Of a stretch of DNA of 64,000 nt, positions 9,724 to 19,617 are shown piece by piece; the stretch's first letter is position 1; each line of letters begins with the position of its first letter. The stretch lies in NCBI GenBank assembly GCA_003231645.1, contig QIIW01000082.1, positions 25,720-89,719 on the forward strand, read 5' to 3'. This stretch comes from Acidimicrobiia bacterium. Lineage in GTDB: Bacteria; Actinomycetota; Acidimicrobiia; Acidimicrobiales; Aldehydirespiratoraceae. Under the pieces are notes generated by a model. The model saw nothing but the letters and a program-made list of their open reading frames with translations. It was not told the DNA's origin and did not search any database. The position numbers and the translations under genes are program-made.

Positions 9724-10093
9724 CGACTGGACCGCGCAGCAGCTCTTCGATTCGTTCGGCCGAGCGAAGCGTGTCGTCGGGACGGAATCGCAGCTCCGGA
9801 ACACGACGCAGCCGTGTCTGGGCCCCAACCTCACGACGAAGGCGCCGCGTGTGCTCCTCAAAGGCCTCGATCACGTTCGGATCGCCGTCACCGTCGAGGG
9901 TCGTGAACCAGATCACCGCCCGAAAAAGGTCACGGTCGACCGTGACCCCGGTGATCGAGGTCAGCGCGAGGCGTTCGTCGTCGATCTGCTCGAGTTCCTC
10001 GGCAACGATACGCCGGATCAGCCCACCGACCCGCGCCGACCGGTTGGCCGACTGCGGATTGGCCGCATGCCTGGATCTTCCGTGTCGTGGCAT
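9704..10093 (-). CDS. rbfA: 30S ribosome-binding factor A
   Basis: A 129-residue KH-fold ribosome maturation factor that helps 16S rRNA 5'-end processing and late 30S assembly. The visible signature is RVGGLIRRIVAEELEQ near the N-terminus and the GDPNVIEAFEEHTRRLRREVG helix followed by LRRVPELRFRPDDTLRSAERIEELL. It lies between infB and truB, its usual place, with the truB start inside its last codons. Confidence 0.95.
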   Translation of the reverse strand: MPRHGRSRHAANPQSANRSARVGGLIRRIVAEELEQIDDERLALTSITGVTVDRDLFRAVIWFTTLDGDGDPNVIEAFEEHTRRLRREVGAQTRLRRVPELRFRPDDTLRSAERIEELLRGPVDGETRT

Positions 10094-10135
10094 CAGACCT
10101 CCGCGAAGCCATACCGGCGAACCGGCCGGGCCGGA

Positions 10136-12820
10136 TCAGTGCTCGAGCGTACGGGCGATCTCACGCTCTTCGTAGGTCTCGATGATGTCGCCATCCTTGA
10201 GATCCTGGAAGTCGGAGAGCCCGATACCACATTCGAAACCGGCCTGGACCTCACGAGCGTCCTCCTTGAATCGCCTGAGCGACTTGACGACACCCTTCCA
10301 GATGATGGTTCCGTCCCTGAGGAAACGGACCTTGGATCCACGCGTGATCGTGCCGTTCTGCACCATGCAACCGGCGATGGCACCCACACGCGGAATCCGG
10401 AATATCTCGCGTACTTCGGCGTCACCGGTGACGACCTCCTCGAACTCCGGGGCGAGCATGCCGACCATGGCCGCTTCGATGTCCTCGAGCAGCTTGTAGA
10501 TGATCTCGTAGGTGCGGATCTCAACGTCTTCGGTCTCGGCCACATCGCGAGCCTTGCGATCGGGCCTGACATTGAAGCCGATGATCGTCGCATTCGACGC
10601 CGCCGCGAGGGCGATGTCGTTCTCGGTGATGCCACCCACGCCGCGATGAACAAACGCTATCTTGACTTCGGAGCTCTCGAGCTTGCGAAGGCTCTCGGTG
10701 ACCGCCTCGAGTGAGCCGTTGACGTCGGCCTTCACCACGACGTTGAGGGTCGCCGCCTCACCCCGTTGGATCTGCTCGAAGATGTCCTCGAGCTTGGCCC
10801 CGCCCGACAGGGCATGGGCTTCCCGGCCGAGATGCGACTGGCGATACCAGTGCTCGCGTGCAGCAGCGACCCGGCTGGCCACCTTCTCGCTGGGAGCGAC
10901 CACGAACTCGTCGCCGGCGGCAGCAACCTCGGACAGACCGAGGATCTGGACCGGGGTGGAAGGGCCCGCTTCCCTGATGTTGTCGCCCTTGTCGTTGATG
11001 AGCGCGCGTACTCGACCCCAGGCCGCTCCGGCGACCACCGGGTCGCCCACCTTGAGACAGCCACGCTGAACCAGAACGGTCGCCACCGGGCCCCGGCCGA
11101 TGTCGAGGTTGGCCTCGAGGACCACGCCGGCGGCGCGACCCTCGGCCTCGGACCGCAGTTCCTCCATCTCGGACACGACCAGCAACTGGTCGAGAAGCTC
11201 GTCGACACCGATGTTCTTGAGGGCGGAAACTTCCTGGAAGATCGTCTCACCGCCCCAGGCCTCGGGAACGAGACCGTGTTCGGCCACACCCGCTATCGCC
11301 TTCTGAGGATCAGCGTTCTCGCGATCGATCTTGTTGATGGCCACGACGATCGGAACCTCGGCCGCCTTGGCGTGGTTGATCGCCTCGATCGTCTGGGGCA
11401 TGACGCCGTCGTCGGCGGCCACCACCAGGATGACGATGTCGGTGGCCTGGGCACCTCGGGCCCGCATGGCAGTGAACGCCTCGTGACCGGGAGTGTCGAT
11501 GAAGGTGATCTTCTGCCCGTCGCGCTCGATTTGGTAGGCACCGATGTGCTGGGTGATGCCACCGGCCTCGCCGGCCACGACATTGGCGTCGCGGATCCGG
11601 TCGAGAAGCTTGGTCTTACCGTGATCGACGTGGCCCATGACGGTGATCACAGGCGGCCTCAACGGGGCGTCAGCGGCTATCTCGGTGTCGAGTTCAAGCA
11701 GTTTCTGAAGCTCGACCTCCTGCTCCTCACCGGCATCGACGAGCCTGATCTCGGCCCCGACCTCTGCCGCGAACAACTCGATCATGTCGTCGGACAACGA
11801 CTGGGTGGCCGTGACCATCTCACCCTGTTGCATGAGGAACCGGACGACGTCTGCCGCGGTACGGTTGAGTTTCGGGCCTATGTCGAGAGCGGTGGAGGCT
11901 CTCTCGATGACGACCTCGCCGTCGGGCACCGGAGCGTCCTCGGGCGTGTAGGCGGGCATGTCCATCGGCTGAAGCTCTTCGCGGCTGCGACGCCTCCGGC
12001 CCTTTCGGCGAGGTGGACGACGGCCGGCACCGCCGCCGGGACGGCCCCTACCACCACCGGGGGCTCCACGGCCTCCGGCGCCCGGCACGGACTGACGCGG
12101 ACCGCCGAGACGACGACCGGAGCCGGGCATGGGACCACTTCGGGGTGGACCACCCGGACGAGGCGGGCGCGGGCCACCGGAACCGGGCGGGAATCCGCGA
12201 CCGGCCGGAGCACGCTGAGGCCCTCCCGGTGGCGGTGGGATCGGCTTGCCCGAAGCAGACTTCGGAGAAACTCCAGGGCCCGCGACCATCTTCTTGACGA
12301 CCTTCTTGACGACCTTCTTGACGACCTTCTTGACGACCGGCGTGGCAAGCTGAGGAGGATTCGGGGCGGGAACCTCTTCGCTGACTCGCTTGGGAGGACC
12401 CGAACTGCCACTCGACGAGATCACCCGCTTGGTCAACTCGGGCTCCGGCGCGTCGGTCATCGGCGGGGACGCGGCGTCGGTGACCGGAACGTCGGCTGGA
12501 GCAGGTGCCGGATCCGGGACGATCGCCTCGGGCTCGGGTGGCTTCGCGGTCTCTGCCGCGTCCTTCTTGGTGGTCTTCTTGGCCGCCTTTGCCGCAACCC
12601 TCTTGGTGGTCTTCTTGGGTGCCTCCGGCTCGGGGGGCTGCTCGTCGCGGACCATACCGTCACGCTGCGCCTTGCGCCTCACGCGGTCGGCCTGCGGCTC
12701 GACGACACTCGACGAATGCGACTTGACCCCGATGCCGAGGCCAAGGCAGAGATCGAGCGTTTCCTTGTTGGTCAGGCCCAGCTCTCTTGCGAGTTCGTAG
12801 ACGCGGATCTTGGATGACAC
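10136..12820 (-). CDS. infB: Translation initiation factor IF-2
   Basis: An 894-residue IF-2. The first 50 residues are the IF2-N helical domain. Residues about 70-290 are disordered and rich in Lys, Ala, Pro, Gly and Arg, with a tandem KKVVKKVV block encoded by 12-base repeats near 12291-12340 and a following Gly/Arg-rich stretch. The GTPase domain follows, with GHVDHGKT (G1, near residue 400), DTPGHEAF (G3) and NKID (G4), then domains II-IV that bind initiator tRNA. The start is GTG 12820. It is flanked by ylxR upstream and rbfA downstream as in most bacteria. Confidence 0.97.
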   Translation of the reverse strand: MSSKIRVYELARELGLTNKETLDLCLGLGIGVKSHSSSVVEPQADRVRRKAQRDGMVRDEQPPEPEAPKKTTKRVAAKAAKKTTKKDAAETAKPPEPEAIVPDPAPAPADVPVTDAASPPMTDAPEPELTKRVISSSGSSGPPKRVSEEVPAPNPPQLATPVVKKVVKKVVKKVVKKMVAGPGVSPKSASGKPIPPPPGGPQRAPAGRGFPPGSGGPRPPRPGGPPRSGPMPGSGRRLGGPRQSVPGAGGRGAPGGGRGRPGGGAGRRPPRRKGRRRRSREELQPMDMPAYTPEDAPVPDGEVVIERASTALDIGPKLNRTAADVVRFLMQQGEMVTATQSLSDDMIELFAAEVGAEIRLVDAGEEQEVELQKLLELDTEIAADAPLRPPVITVMGHVDHGKTKLLDRIRDANVVAGEAGGITQHIGAYQIERDGQKITFIDTPGHEAFTAMRARGAQATDIVILVVAADDGVMPQTIEAINHAKAAEVPIVVAINKIDRENADPQKAIAGVAEHGLVPEAWGGETIFQEVSALKNIGVDELLDQLLVVSEMEELRSEAEGRAAGVVLEANLDIGRGPVATVLVQRGCLKVGDPVVAGAAWGRVRALINDKGDNIREAGPSTPVQILGLSEVAAAGDEFVVAPSEKVASRVAAAREHWYRQSHLGREAHALSGGAKLEDIFEQIQRGEAATLNVVVKADVNGSLEAVTESLRKLESSEVKIAFVHRGVGGITENDIALAAASNATIIGFNVRPDRKARDVAETEDVEIRTYEIIYKLLEDIEAAMVGMLAPEFEEVVTGDAEVREIFRIPRVGAIAGCMVQNGTITRGSKVRFLRDGTIIWKGVVKSLRRFKEDAREVQAGFECGIGLSDFQDLKDGDIIETYEEREIARTLEH

Positions 12821-12871
12821 GTGCGGCGGTTACCCTTCTGATCCAGCGGGCCCGGAAACCCGAAGACCGAT

Positions 12872-13183
12872 TTACAGGTCGTGTGCGGTGTTGGCCGCAC
12901 ATGTGTGGATTCGGTCACTGGTGTGCGGACACACCGCGGTGACGGTCGGCCACGACCCGGTGAGCCTAGCGACCTCTCGCTCGTTCACCTCTACTCGAAG
13001 TGCCCGTGACAGGGCGCCCGGTGTCACACGTTCCATGCACGACATCGAGGGCCCGATCCATGCACCACGGCCCCCGCCCGCACCGATCGACAGTCGACCG
13101 TCACAAAACCGTAGCCGTACGAGCTCCGAGGCCGCGAAACGCCGCCGGCAGGCCACACAAGTTCGTACCGGTGAGGAACTCAG
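12872..13183 (-). CDS. YlxR/RnpM-family RNA-binding protein, apparent CTG start overlapping nusA stop
   Basis: A DUF448/YlxR protein of 103 residues, encoded between nusA and infB as in most Gram-positive and actinobacterial genomes; members bind RNA and modulate RNase P in Bacillus. The family signature reads [12 protein letters not shown], followed by ELVRL and GGGRGAW. The first ATG/GTG in frame (GTG 13156) falls after RTC and would delete the conserved RTCVxC motif. The only candidate upstream in the open part of this frame is CTG at 13183-13181, four bases after a GGAGG and overlapping the nusA stop as CTGA. I therefore place the start there. If it is wrong the protein begins at 13156. 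Confidence 0.85.
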   Translation of the reverse strand: MSSSPVRTCVACRRRFAASELVRLRFCDGRLSIGAGGGRGAWIGPSMSCMERVTPGALSRALRVEVNEREVARLTGSWPTVTAVCPHTSDRIHTCAANTAHDL

Positions 13184-14496
13184 GCTTCCTCCTCAGCGAC
13201 CGGATCCTCCGCGGGTACCTGCTCGGTGGGAGCGTCCTCGGTGGTGGAGCTCTCCTCGGTGGTGGAGCTCTCCTCGGTGGTGGAGCTCTCCTCGGTAGTG
13301 GAGCTCTCCTCGGTAGTGGAGCTCTCCTCGGTGGTGGCGTCCTCGGTGGTGGCGTCCTCGGTGGGGGCGTCCTCGGTGGTGGAGCTCTCCTCGCTCGCCG
13401 CCTCGTTCCAGGCTTCGGCCGAGATCGCCTCGCCTCCATCGGCGGGCTGCCAGACATGCTCGCCGCTGTCGGGATCGATGATCCACTCCCCCTCCGCCCA
13501 CTCGACGTCGCCCATCGCCTCTTCCTCGGCGAGCTGGGTCTCGGACTTGATGTTGATGCCCCAACCGGTGAGGCGAGACGCCAGACGCGCGTTCTGGCCC
13601 TCCTTGCCGATGGCGAGCGAAAGCTGATAGTCGGGCACGATCACATCGCAGTCGCCCGTCATCTCGTCGGGCCTCACCTCTTTGACCTTGGCCGGGGACA
13701 GCGCCTTCATCACGTATTCGTGAAGATCCTCGGAGAACGGAACGATGTCGATCTTCTCACCGCGAAGTTCGTTGACGACCTGACGCACACGCGCTCCACG
13801 AGCCCCCACACAAGCTCCGACCGGGTCGACGTTGGGATCGTTGGACCACACGGCGATCTTGGTGCGGTGGCCAGGTTCCCGTGCGCAAGCCTTGATCTCG
13901 ACGACACCGTCGGCGATCTCGGGAACCTCGAGTTCGAACAGACGCTTCACCAGACCGGGGTGGGTGCGACTCACGACGATCTGGGGACCCTTGGGTGACC
14001 GGCGAACCTCGACAATGTAGGCCTTCAGGCGCACGCTGGAGTCGGGACGCTCATACGGAACCTGCTCGGACTGAGGGAGCAGTCCCTCGACCCGGCCGAG
14101 ATCCAGAAGTGTGTAGCGCGCGTCGGTCTGTTGGATCATGCCGGTGACGATGTCTCCCTCACGACCGGCGTACTCCTCGTACTTCATCTCGCGTTCCGCC
14201 TCGCGGATTCGCTGGGACATCACCTGACGGGCGGCTTGCGCCGCAATACGGCCGAGGTTGTCGGGGGTGGCGTCGAATTCCTCACCGACGGGCTCACCGT
14301 CCTCGTCGAGCTCCTGGGCGATCACCCGGAACTCCATCGTCTCCGGATCGATCGTGACCCAGGCGTATTCATGGGCGTCGGGCATCTTCTTGTAGGCGGT
14401 CTCGAGGGCATCGGCCAGGGCCGCGAACAGGGCGTCGACGGGGATTCCACGTTCGACGGCCAGCGCCTGGAGCGCCTCCATCATCTCGGCGTTCAT
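13180..14496 (-). CDS. nusA: Transcription termination/antitermination factor NusA with a repetitive acidic tail
   Basis: A 438-residue NusA that binds RNA polymerase and nascent RNA. The N-terminal polymerase-binding domain ([19 protein letters not shown]), S1 domain ([19 protein letters not shown]), and KH1/KH2 ([32 protein letters not shown]) are all present. From about residue 365 a Glu/Ser/Thr tail follows, made of repeated ESSTTE and [10 protein letters not shown] units. The ATG at 14496 shares its A with the rimP stop (TGATG). ylxR begins in the nusA stop codon region, so rimP-nusA-ylxR are translationally linked. Confidence 0.95.
   Translation of the reverse strand: MNAEMMEALQALAVERGIPVDALFAALADALETAYKKMPDAHEYAWVTIDPETMEFRVIAQELDEDGEPVGEEFDATPDNLGRIAAQAARQVMSQRIREAEREMKYEEYAGREGDIVTGMIQQTDARYTLLDLGRVEGLLPQSEQVPYERPDSSVRLKAYIVEVRRSPKGPQIVVSRTHPGLVKRLFELEVPEIADGVVEIKACAREPGHRTKIAVWSNDPNVDPVGACVGARGARVRQVVNELRGEKIDIVPFSEDLHEYVMKALSPAKVKEVRPDEMTGDCDVIVPDYQLSLAIGKEGQNARLASRLTGWGINIKSETQLAEEEAMGDVEWAEGEWIIDPDSGEHVWQPADGGEAISAEAWNEAASEESSTTEDAPTEDATTEDATTEESSTTEESSTTEESSTTEESSTTEESSTTEDAPTEQVPAEDPVAEEEA
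13237..13389 (-). repeat. In-frame minisatellite in nusA (18-bp and 15-bp units)
   Basis: On the plus strand there are five consecutive 18-base units ctcggt(g/a)gtggagctctc at 13237-13326, three 15-base units ctcggtggtggcgtc (the third with one change) at 13327-13371, and one more 18-base unit at 13372-13389. On the coding strand they translate to ESSTTE and D-A-T/P-T-E units. Near-identity of the units, including silent positions, indicates recent slippage or unequal recombination. All unit lengths are multiples of three, so copy-number change keeps nusA in frame. Confidence 0.95.
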
Positions 14497-15014
14497 CAGG
14501 ATGTTGCCTCTCTGTGAGAAGAACTCGAACTCTTGGACCCGGGCTTCGATCCGCTCCCCGGCTTGGGGGTGGGGCCCCATTCGAAGATGGTGCGGGCCGA
14601 CGAGAGGACCGTGTATGGGATGTGGGTGACGACGCCCCCGGTACGGAGATCGAAGCCCTCGTCGTCGGCGGCCTCCATGACACCCACGAAGCGGCGCCGA
14701 CCCTCGATCTCTACGCTCGTCTTGGCCTTCACCTCGGAACCGACGGCACCGAGGAAGTGGGACGGAGTGCGCAACGGCCTCTCGAGACCAGGGCTCGACA
14801 CTTCGAGGGTGTAGCGGCCCGGAATGGGATCAACCTCGTCGAACAATCGACTCACAGCCCGGCTGATCCGGCGAATGCGAGCGACATCGATCCCGCCGTC
14901 GTGGTCAACCAGAATCCGCAGGATCCCGCCGTTGTGCTCGATGTCGTAGATACCGGCCGACTCGGCGGCAACGATCGGCTCGATGAGGTCGCGTACGCGA
15001 TCAGTGACTGCCAT
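14496..15014 (-). CDS. rimP: Ribosome maturation factor RimP
   Basis: A 172-residue RimP, needed for 30S subunit maturation. The N-terminal domain (DLIEPIVAAESAGIYDIEH) and the SSPGLERPL motif with the C-terminal SH3-like domain are clear. The C-terminus is a Ser/Lys/Gly-rich basic tail (PGSGSKPGSKSSSSSHR). ATG 15014 has an excellent Shine-Dalgarno sequence (GAAGGAGGCGACAA). It is the first gene of the rimP-nusA-ylxR-infB-rbfA-truB-ribF run, just downstream of an intrinsic terminator. Confidence 0.95.
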   Translation of the reverse strand: MAVTDRVRDLIEPIVAAESAGIYDIEHNGGILRILVDHDGGIDVARIRRISRAVSRLFDEVDPIPGRYTLEVSSPGLERPLRTPSHFLGAVGSEVKAKTSVEIEGRRRFVGVMEAADDEGFDLRTGGVVTHIPYTVLSSARTIFEWGPTPKPGSGSKPGSKSSSSSHREATS

Positions 15015-15085
15015 TTGTCGCCTCCTTCCGGGAATCTTGTCGAACTGTTTTCGATGCGGGCTGATACCGGGCGATGAAACAACAA

Positions 15086-15108
15086 AGGCGTGGGCCGAGC
15101 CCACGCCT
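15086..15108 (-). terminator. Rho-independent terminator between the ispG operon and rimP
   Basis: A perfect inverted repeat AGGCGTGGGC / GCCCACGCCT with a three-base loop is followed on the minus strand by TTTGTTGTTT. That is a strong GC hairpin with a U-rich tail, oriented to stop transcripts coming from ispG and the small membrane protein. The rimP start codon is about 70 bases beyond, so it could instead serve as an attenuator in the rimP leader. Confidence 0.75.
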
Positions 15109-15207
15109 GATCCATCAACCGGAGACCGAACGTTGGCTCACTTTAGCAGCACTCCACCCGGGGCACATCCCGCGAGCCGGCCTCCGCTCCTCGCTTGGTC
15201 GATCACA

Positions 15208-15624
15208 TCACATGTCGGCGTCGGCCACGGCCCTGACGAAACGCCGATGGACCCGACCGAGCACGACGGTGCCTTTCTCTGCGTTGACCTCCACCGTCGG
15301 GAGGATCCTCATCACGCCGAAAGTTGCCGCCATCCACATCATTCCCGATACCAAGCTGATGATCACACCCAGTTGGAGCAGAACCGAGAATCTACCCAGG
15401 CCGATGCCGGCCACCAGAAACCCGACAGCGCCATGAAGGCCAGCCGACTGATGTTGCCGCATCGACATCAGCCGATCGAACTCGGACTGCGTGAGCGGAA
15501 CCCGAATCACCCCGGCCGGCCGGCCGGCCGGCGCGTAGCCATCGGCCCGGTGTCCGCTGTGCACGGATACCGGCGGGAGTCCAACGCCTGTTGCGGCCGC
15601 CAGGGGCACCTCCACCGTTGGCAT
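15208..15624 (-). CDS. Small two-helix membrane protein of unknown function
   Basis: About 138 residues starting at ATG 15624, two bases after the ispG stop. The first 70 residues are soluble and rich in Pro/Gly/Ala; the middle has QSEFDRLMSMRQHQSAGLH. Two hydrophobic segments follow (about residues 87-105, GAVGFLVAGIGLGRF, and 108-128, LGVIISLVSGMMWMA), and then a short basic tail, VLGRVHRRFVRAVADADM. No catalytic motif is seen and I do not recognise a named family. The exact start is uncertain since no strong Shine-Dalgarno sequence precedes the ATG. Position suggests co-transcription with ispG. Confidence 0.65.
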   Translation of the reverse strand: MPTVEVPLAAATGVGLPPVSVHSGHRADGYAPAGRPAGVIRVPLTQSEFDRLMSMRQHQSAGLHGAVGFLVAGIGLGRFSVLLQLGVIISLVSGMMWMAATFGVMRILPTVEVNAEKGTVVLGRVHRRFVRAVADADM

Positions 15625-15625
15625 C

Positions 15626-16864
15626 TCAGCCGGTCGTGGCGGACCGTCGGATCTCCGCGATGATCGCCTCGGAGTTGTTGGCGTCTTCGCCTCGCTCGCC
15701 GAGATTGCGTCGGCGATCTTCATCGGCGGCCCGTCGGGCTGCCGCGCGGGTCGAGGAGGCGCGCTCAAGGGCAGCCTCGGCGCCGTTCTCCTGGATGTAG
15801 TCGGCCCACTCGACCAGCGTGTCGACCATCTCGTCTTCGGGTACGACCGCAACATTTTGGCCGCGGACGAACAGGTGGCCGCGTCTGTTTCCCGCCGCGA
15901 TCCCGAGGTCGGCGTCGCGGGCTTCACCGGGACCGTTGACCACACAGCCCATCACCGCAACCTGCAACGGGATCTCCCGCTCCTCGAACGCCTCCATTGC
16001 CTCGCGAGCCACCCGCACCACATCGATCTCGGCTCGCCCGCAGCTCGGACATGCGATCAGGTCGATGTTCTTGCGCTCACGAAGACCCAGTATCTCAAGC
16101 AACTGACGTCCGGCGCGGGCCTCTTCGACCGGGTCGGCGGTGAGCGAGTACCGAATGGTGTCACCGATCCCCTCGGCCAGGAGGGTGGCCATTCCGGCCG
16201 TGGACTTGAGCGTGCCGACGGGGGGCGGGCCGGCCTCGGTGACTCCGAGATGGAGAGGATGGTCGGTGACCTCGGAGAGCTGCCGGTAGGCATCGATCAT
16301 CAGCGGTACGCTCGACGCCTTCACCGAGATCTTGATGAGGTCGAAATCGACCTCCTGGAAGAACGCGATCTCCTGCAACGCCGATTCGACCATCGCCTCG
16401 GGCGTGACCTTGCCGCCGTACTTGGCGTAGAGGTCGGGGTGAAGCGATCCACCGTTCACCCCGATGCGAATCGGTACGCCTCGATCCTTGGCCTCGCTCG
16501 CCACCGCCTTGATGTGCTCGGGGTTGCGGATGTTGCCGGGATTGAGTCGCAGGCAATGCACCCCCGCCTCGAGCGCCTCGAGCGCCCGGCGATACTGGTG
16601 GTGGATGTCGGCGACGATCGGCACCGGCGACCGCGGCACGATCCGGGCCAGGCCTTCGGCTGCCTCGGGTTCGTTGCAGGTGCACCGGACGATGTCGGCC
16701 CCGGCCGCGGCCAACGCATAGATCTGTTGCAGGGTCGCCTCGTGATCGGCCGTTCTGGTGACGGTCATCGACTGGACACTCACCGGGGCGTTCCCGCCCA
16801 CCGGCACCTTCCCCACCATGATCTGGCGGGTCTCGCGTCGGCCGAAGGCCTGCTCGTGCTCCAC
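15626..16864 (-). CDS. ispG: 4-hydroxy-3-methylbut-2-enyl diphosphate synthase (flavodoxin/ferredoxin type)
   Basis: A 412-residue GcpE/IspG, the sixth enzyme of the MEP isoprenoid pathway, reducing MEcPP to HMBPP with a [4Fe-4S] cluster. The N-terminus has the TIM-barrel motifs VQSMTVTRTADHEAT and HHQYRRALEAL. The cluster ligands are in ACPSCGR and GCVVNGPGEA, and the LIACPSC context is typical. The start is GTG 16864. It lies downstream of dxr and rseP, the common dxr-rseP-ispG arrangement. The C-terminal 40 residues are charged and poorly conserved. Confidence 0.97.
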   Translation of the reverse strand: MEHEQAFGRRETRQIMVGKVPVGGNAPVSVQSMTVTRTADHEATLQQIYALAAAGADIVRCTCNEPEAAEGLARIVPRSPVPIVADIHHQYRRALEALEAGVHCLRLNPGNIRNPEHIKAVASEAKDRGVPIRIGVNGGSLHPDLYAKYGGKVTPEAMVESALQEIAFFQEVDFDLIKISVKASSVPLMIDAYRQLSEVTDHPLHLGVTEAGPPPVGTLKSTAGMATLLAEGIGDTIRYSLTADPVEEARAGRQLLEILGLRERKNIDLIACPSCGRAEIDVVRVAREAMEAFEEREIPLQVAVMGCVVNGPGEARDADLGIAAGNRRGHLFVRGQNVAVVPEDEMVDTLVEWADYIQENGAEAALERASSTRAAARRAADEDRRRNLGERGEDANNSEAIIAEIRRSATTG

Positions 16865-16881
16865 AGGTCGAATCTACCGCG

Positions 16882-18417
16882 TCAGCCGAATTTGACCGGG
16901 TCGAAAATGTCGCGCAGCAGCGTCACCCCGCCGACGAAGACGAGGAGCAGTACGACGACATAGGTGAGGGGTAGCAGCTTGGCCGCATCGACACGGTAGC
17001 GACGGCCACCGATCGACCGGAGACGCTCGTACGTGGCGACCGCGACGTGGCCGCCGTCGAGGGGAAGCAGCGGAATCAGGTTGAACACCCCGATGAAGAT
17101 GTTGATCACGAACAGCAACGACAGCGTGTCGGCAAGACCATTCTCGACGGCGGCAGCGCCGAGACCGGCCACTCCGTAGATCGACAGGATGCGGTTCTCG
17201 TTGGGATTGGTCGAGTCGAGACGCCGCAGGTTCAGTTGCCGAGCGGCGGCAAGGGAGTTACCGGGCTGCGGCGAACTCGAACGAGAGCCGAGGATGCCGT
17301 CGAAGGCCCCGTTGAGCCCGCCGGTGAGGGCCTTGGGGAAAGCCAACGTGACATCCTTGATGAAGCTCCCGAACGTCGTGAAGGTCGCGCCGGCGGCATC
17401 GACGGCTCCGAGAGGCGAGGACGTGTAGTCAGCGGAGACGCCGAAGAAACCGATCGTGGCCACAGTGGGGTCGGCCAGTCGGTTGACGATGACCCCGTCC
17501 ACGACTCCAGGCTTGCCGGTTCGGGCGTCCACCACCGTGACGTTGAGCGGCTCATCGAGATGATCGGCGGCGTAGGCAGCAAATTCGGCATAGGTGGGCG
17601 CGTGATCGAGTACGAGACCCTCGACCGCCAGGATCCGGTCACCGGCGATCAACCCGTCGATCCCGGCCGCGCCCTGTTTGGTCAGCCGCTCGCCTATCGC
17701 CGCCGCCGAATCGACCTTGCTACCGTCGTGGCTGTACGTGACCTCGACGGTGCGACCGGCGCGTGATCTCACCAGGTCGCCGAAGGCGTCGAAGGTCGTG
17801 ACGTTGCGGGAGTCGAAAGTGAGGAGCTTGTCGCCCGGCACCAGACCGGCCGAGGAAGCTGCACTGTCGACCGAAACCGATCCGAGAGTCCAGCCCTGGG
17901 CCTGGCCGGCGGCCGTGGACTGATCGACCGGTCGGCCGTTGGTGAGAAAGAGTGCGTACAGCAAGCCCAGCGCCATCAGGAAATGCATGGCGGAACCCGC
18001 CACCGCGACCGTCAGGCGCCGGGGATACGACTTCTGCCGGTAGGTCCGCGGCTCATCGGCCGGGTCGACCACGTCGAGGCTGCTCATGCCGATGATCCGC
18101 ACGTAGGCACCCAGCCATATGGCCTTGATGCCGTACTCCGTCTCGCCCCGATGGAACGACCAGATCTTCGGCCCGAATCCGATGAAGAATTCGGTGACCA
18201 TCATGCCCGACCACTTGGCGGCGAGATAGTGGCCCAGCTCGTGCATCGCAATCATCACGACCAGCGCGAGGATGATGATCACCCAGCTCCAGGCGGCCAG
18301 GAACCCGATGGCGAGAATCCCCCCGATCAGGGCGACCAGCCCGAACCAGCTCTGCTGGATCACCTCGCCTTCGGGCTCGGTCGGGCCCGCGTCGACAGGA
18401 GCGATCGGTTGAGTCAT
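16882..18417 (-). CDS. rseP: Site-2 intramembrane zinc metalloprotease (RseP/M50)
   Basis: A 511-residue membrane protease. The zinc motif HELGH (H59, E60, H63) lies in the first transmembrane block, and the third-ligand motif LPLDGGHVA lies in a C-terminal membrane helix. Between them is a PDZ domain region, apparently duplicated (GLVPGDKLLTFD and GLIAGDRILAVEG). At about 511 residues it is longer than many actinobacterial RseP (about 400) because of the inserted loop before the last helices. Family members cleave anti-sigma factors within the membrane. The start overlaps dxr by four bases. Confidence 0.95.
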   Translation of the reverse strand: MTQPIAPVDAGPTEPEGEVIQQSWFGLVALIGGILAIGFLAAWSWVIIILALVVMIAMHELGHYLAAKWSGMMVTEFFIGFGPKIWSFHRGETEYGIKAIWLGAYVRIIGMSSLDVVDPADEPRTYRQKSYPRRLTVAVAGSAMHFLMALGLLYALFLTNGRPVDQSTAAGQAQGWTLGSVSVDSAASSAGLVPGDKLLTFDSRNVTTFDAFGDLVRSRAGRTVEVTYSHDGSKVDSAAAIGERLTKQGAAGIDGLIAGDRILAVEGLVLDHAPTYAEFAAYAADHLDEPLNVTVVDARTGKPGVVDGVIVNRLADPTVATIGFFGVSADYTSSPLGAVDAAGATFTTFGSFIKDVTLAFPKALTGGLNGAFDGILGSRSSSPQPGNSLAAARQLNLRRLDSTNPNENRILSIYGVAGLGAAAVENGLADTLSLLFVINIFIGVFNLIPLLPLDGGHVAVATYERLRSIGGRRYRVDAAKLLPLTYVVVLLLVFVGGVTLLRDIFDPVKFG

Positions 18418-19574
18418 GCGTTCACCCTTTGGGCAATCAGTGCGGCTGTGATCTCACGGGCCAGACGGTCGGTTTCGAGAACAACCCCGACATCGGTGGC
18501 GGATGTTCCCGGCCACCTCTGAAGCGCGGCATCCACGACCTCGGCGATATCGACCCAACCCAGTCTGCCCTTGAGGAACCCGTCGACCGCGACCTCGTTG
18601 GCGGCGCTCAGCCAAGCCGGAGCGGTCTTGCCGACCCGACCAGCCTCGAATGCGAGTGACAGGCAGCGGAACGACCCGAGGTCGGGAGGCTCGAAGTCGA
18701 GATGTGAGAGCTCGGCCCAGTCGATCGCTCCGTAGGGAATGTCGATCCGATCTGGGTAGGCGAGCGCGTAGCCGATGCACAGGCGCATGTCGGGCAGCGA
18801 GAGCTGGGCGATGGTGGCGCCGTCGGAGTAGGTGACCATCGAATGAACGATCGACTGCGGGTGGACCACCACCTCGATCCGGTCATAGGGCACGTCGAAC
18901 AGTTCGTGGGCTTCGATCACCTCGAGCCCCTTGTTCATCAGCGTGCTCGAATCGACGGAGACCTTCGGGCCCATCGACCATGTGGGATGGGCGAGGGCAT
19001 CCGCCACGGTGACCTCGGCGAGCTGTTCGGGCCGTCGGCCCCTGAACGGGCCGCCGCTGGCAGTGAGAACGATCTTCGACACCTGCTCCGGGTTGTCGTT
19101 GGCCCGCAGACACTGGTGAATCGCGCAATGCTCGGAATCGACGGGAAGCAGTTCGGCCCCCGGTGTGGCCCGGGCCCGCTGCACCACCGGGCCGGCGGCT
19201 ATCAGGGACTCCTTGTTGGCCAGACCGAGTCTCCGACCCGTCTCGAGGGTGGCCATCGTGACCGACAGGCCGGCGAAACCGACCACTGCGTTGACGACGG
19301 TCGGCGCCGCGCCGACCGCGTCGGCGAACGATGCCTCGCCCGCGACCAGTTCCGTGCCCTGGGGCAACATGGAGGCGAGTTCAACGGCCAGTGCAGCGTC
19401 GCCGAGGGCGACCACATCGGGGCGAAATTCGTGGGCCTGCTCGGCCAGCAGACCGATCGAACGGTTGGCACCGATAGCGGCGACCCGATAGCACTCGGGG
19501 GCGGACCTGATGATGTCGAGAGTCTGGGTGCCAATCGATCCGGTCGACCCGAGCACTGCCACGTCGGTGATCAC
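18414..19574 (-). CDS. dxr: 1-deoxy-D-xylulose 5-phosphate reductoisomerase
   Basis: About 386 residues; the first committed enzyme of the MEP pathway, converting DXP to MEP with NADPH. The NADPH loop GSTGSIGTQTLDII is at the N-terminus. Active-site motifs are GLANKESLIAAG, PVDSEHCAIHQCL, LTASGGPFRG and HPTWSMGPKVSVDSSTLMNKG, the last with metal and substrate ligands. The start is uncertain: GTG 19574 is preferred because AGG lies about nine bases upstream; a TTG at 19583 in the same frame is possible. It is followed by rseP and ispG, so two MEP enzymes share this transcript. Confidence 0.95.
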   Translation of the reverse strand: MITDVAVLGSTGSIGTQTLDIIRSAPECYRVAAIGANRSIGLLAEQAHEFRPDVVALGDAALAVELASMLPQGTELVAGEASFADAVGAAPTVVNAVVGFAGLSVTMATLETGRRLGLANKESLIAAGPVVQRARATPGAELLPVDSEHCAIHQCLRANDNPEQVSKIVLTASGGPFRGRRPEQLAEVTVADALAHPTWSMGPKVSVDSSTLMNKGLEVIEAHELFDVPYDRIEVVVHPQSIVHSMVTYSDGATIAQLSLPDMRLCIGYALAYPDRIDIPYGAIDWAELSHLDFEPPDLGSFRCLSLAFEAGRVGKTAPAWLSAANEVAVDGFLKGRLGWVDIAEVVDAALQRWPGTSATDVGVVLETDRLAREITAALIAQRVNA

Positions 19575-19617
19575 ACCATCCAACCTACGGGGGGAACAGG
19601 CCTGGGGCGCCGCGAGG

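Noticed and set aside
10766..12817. A 683-codon open frame antisense to infB
   Set aside because: Low-complexity antisense of the IF-2 repeats and GTPase domain; no ribosome binding site or recognisable domain.
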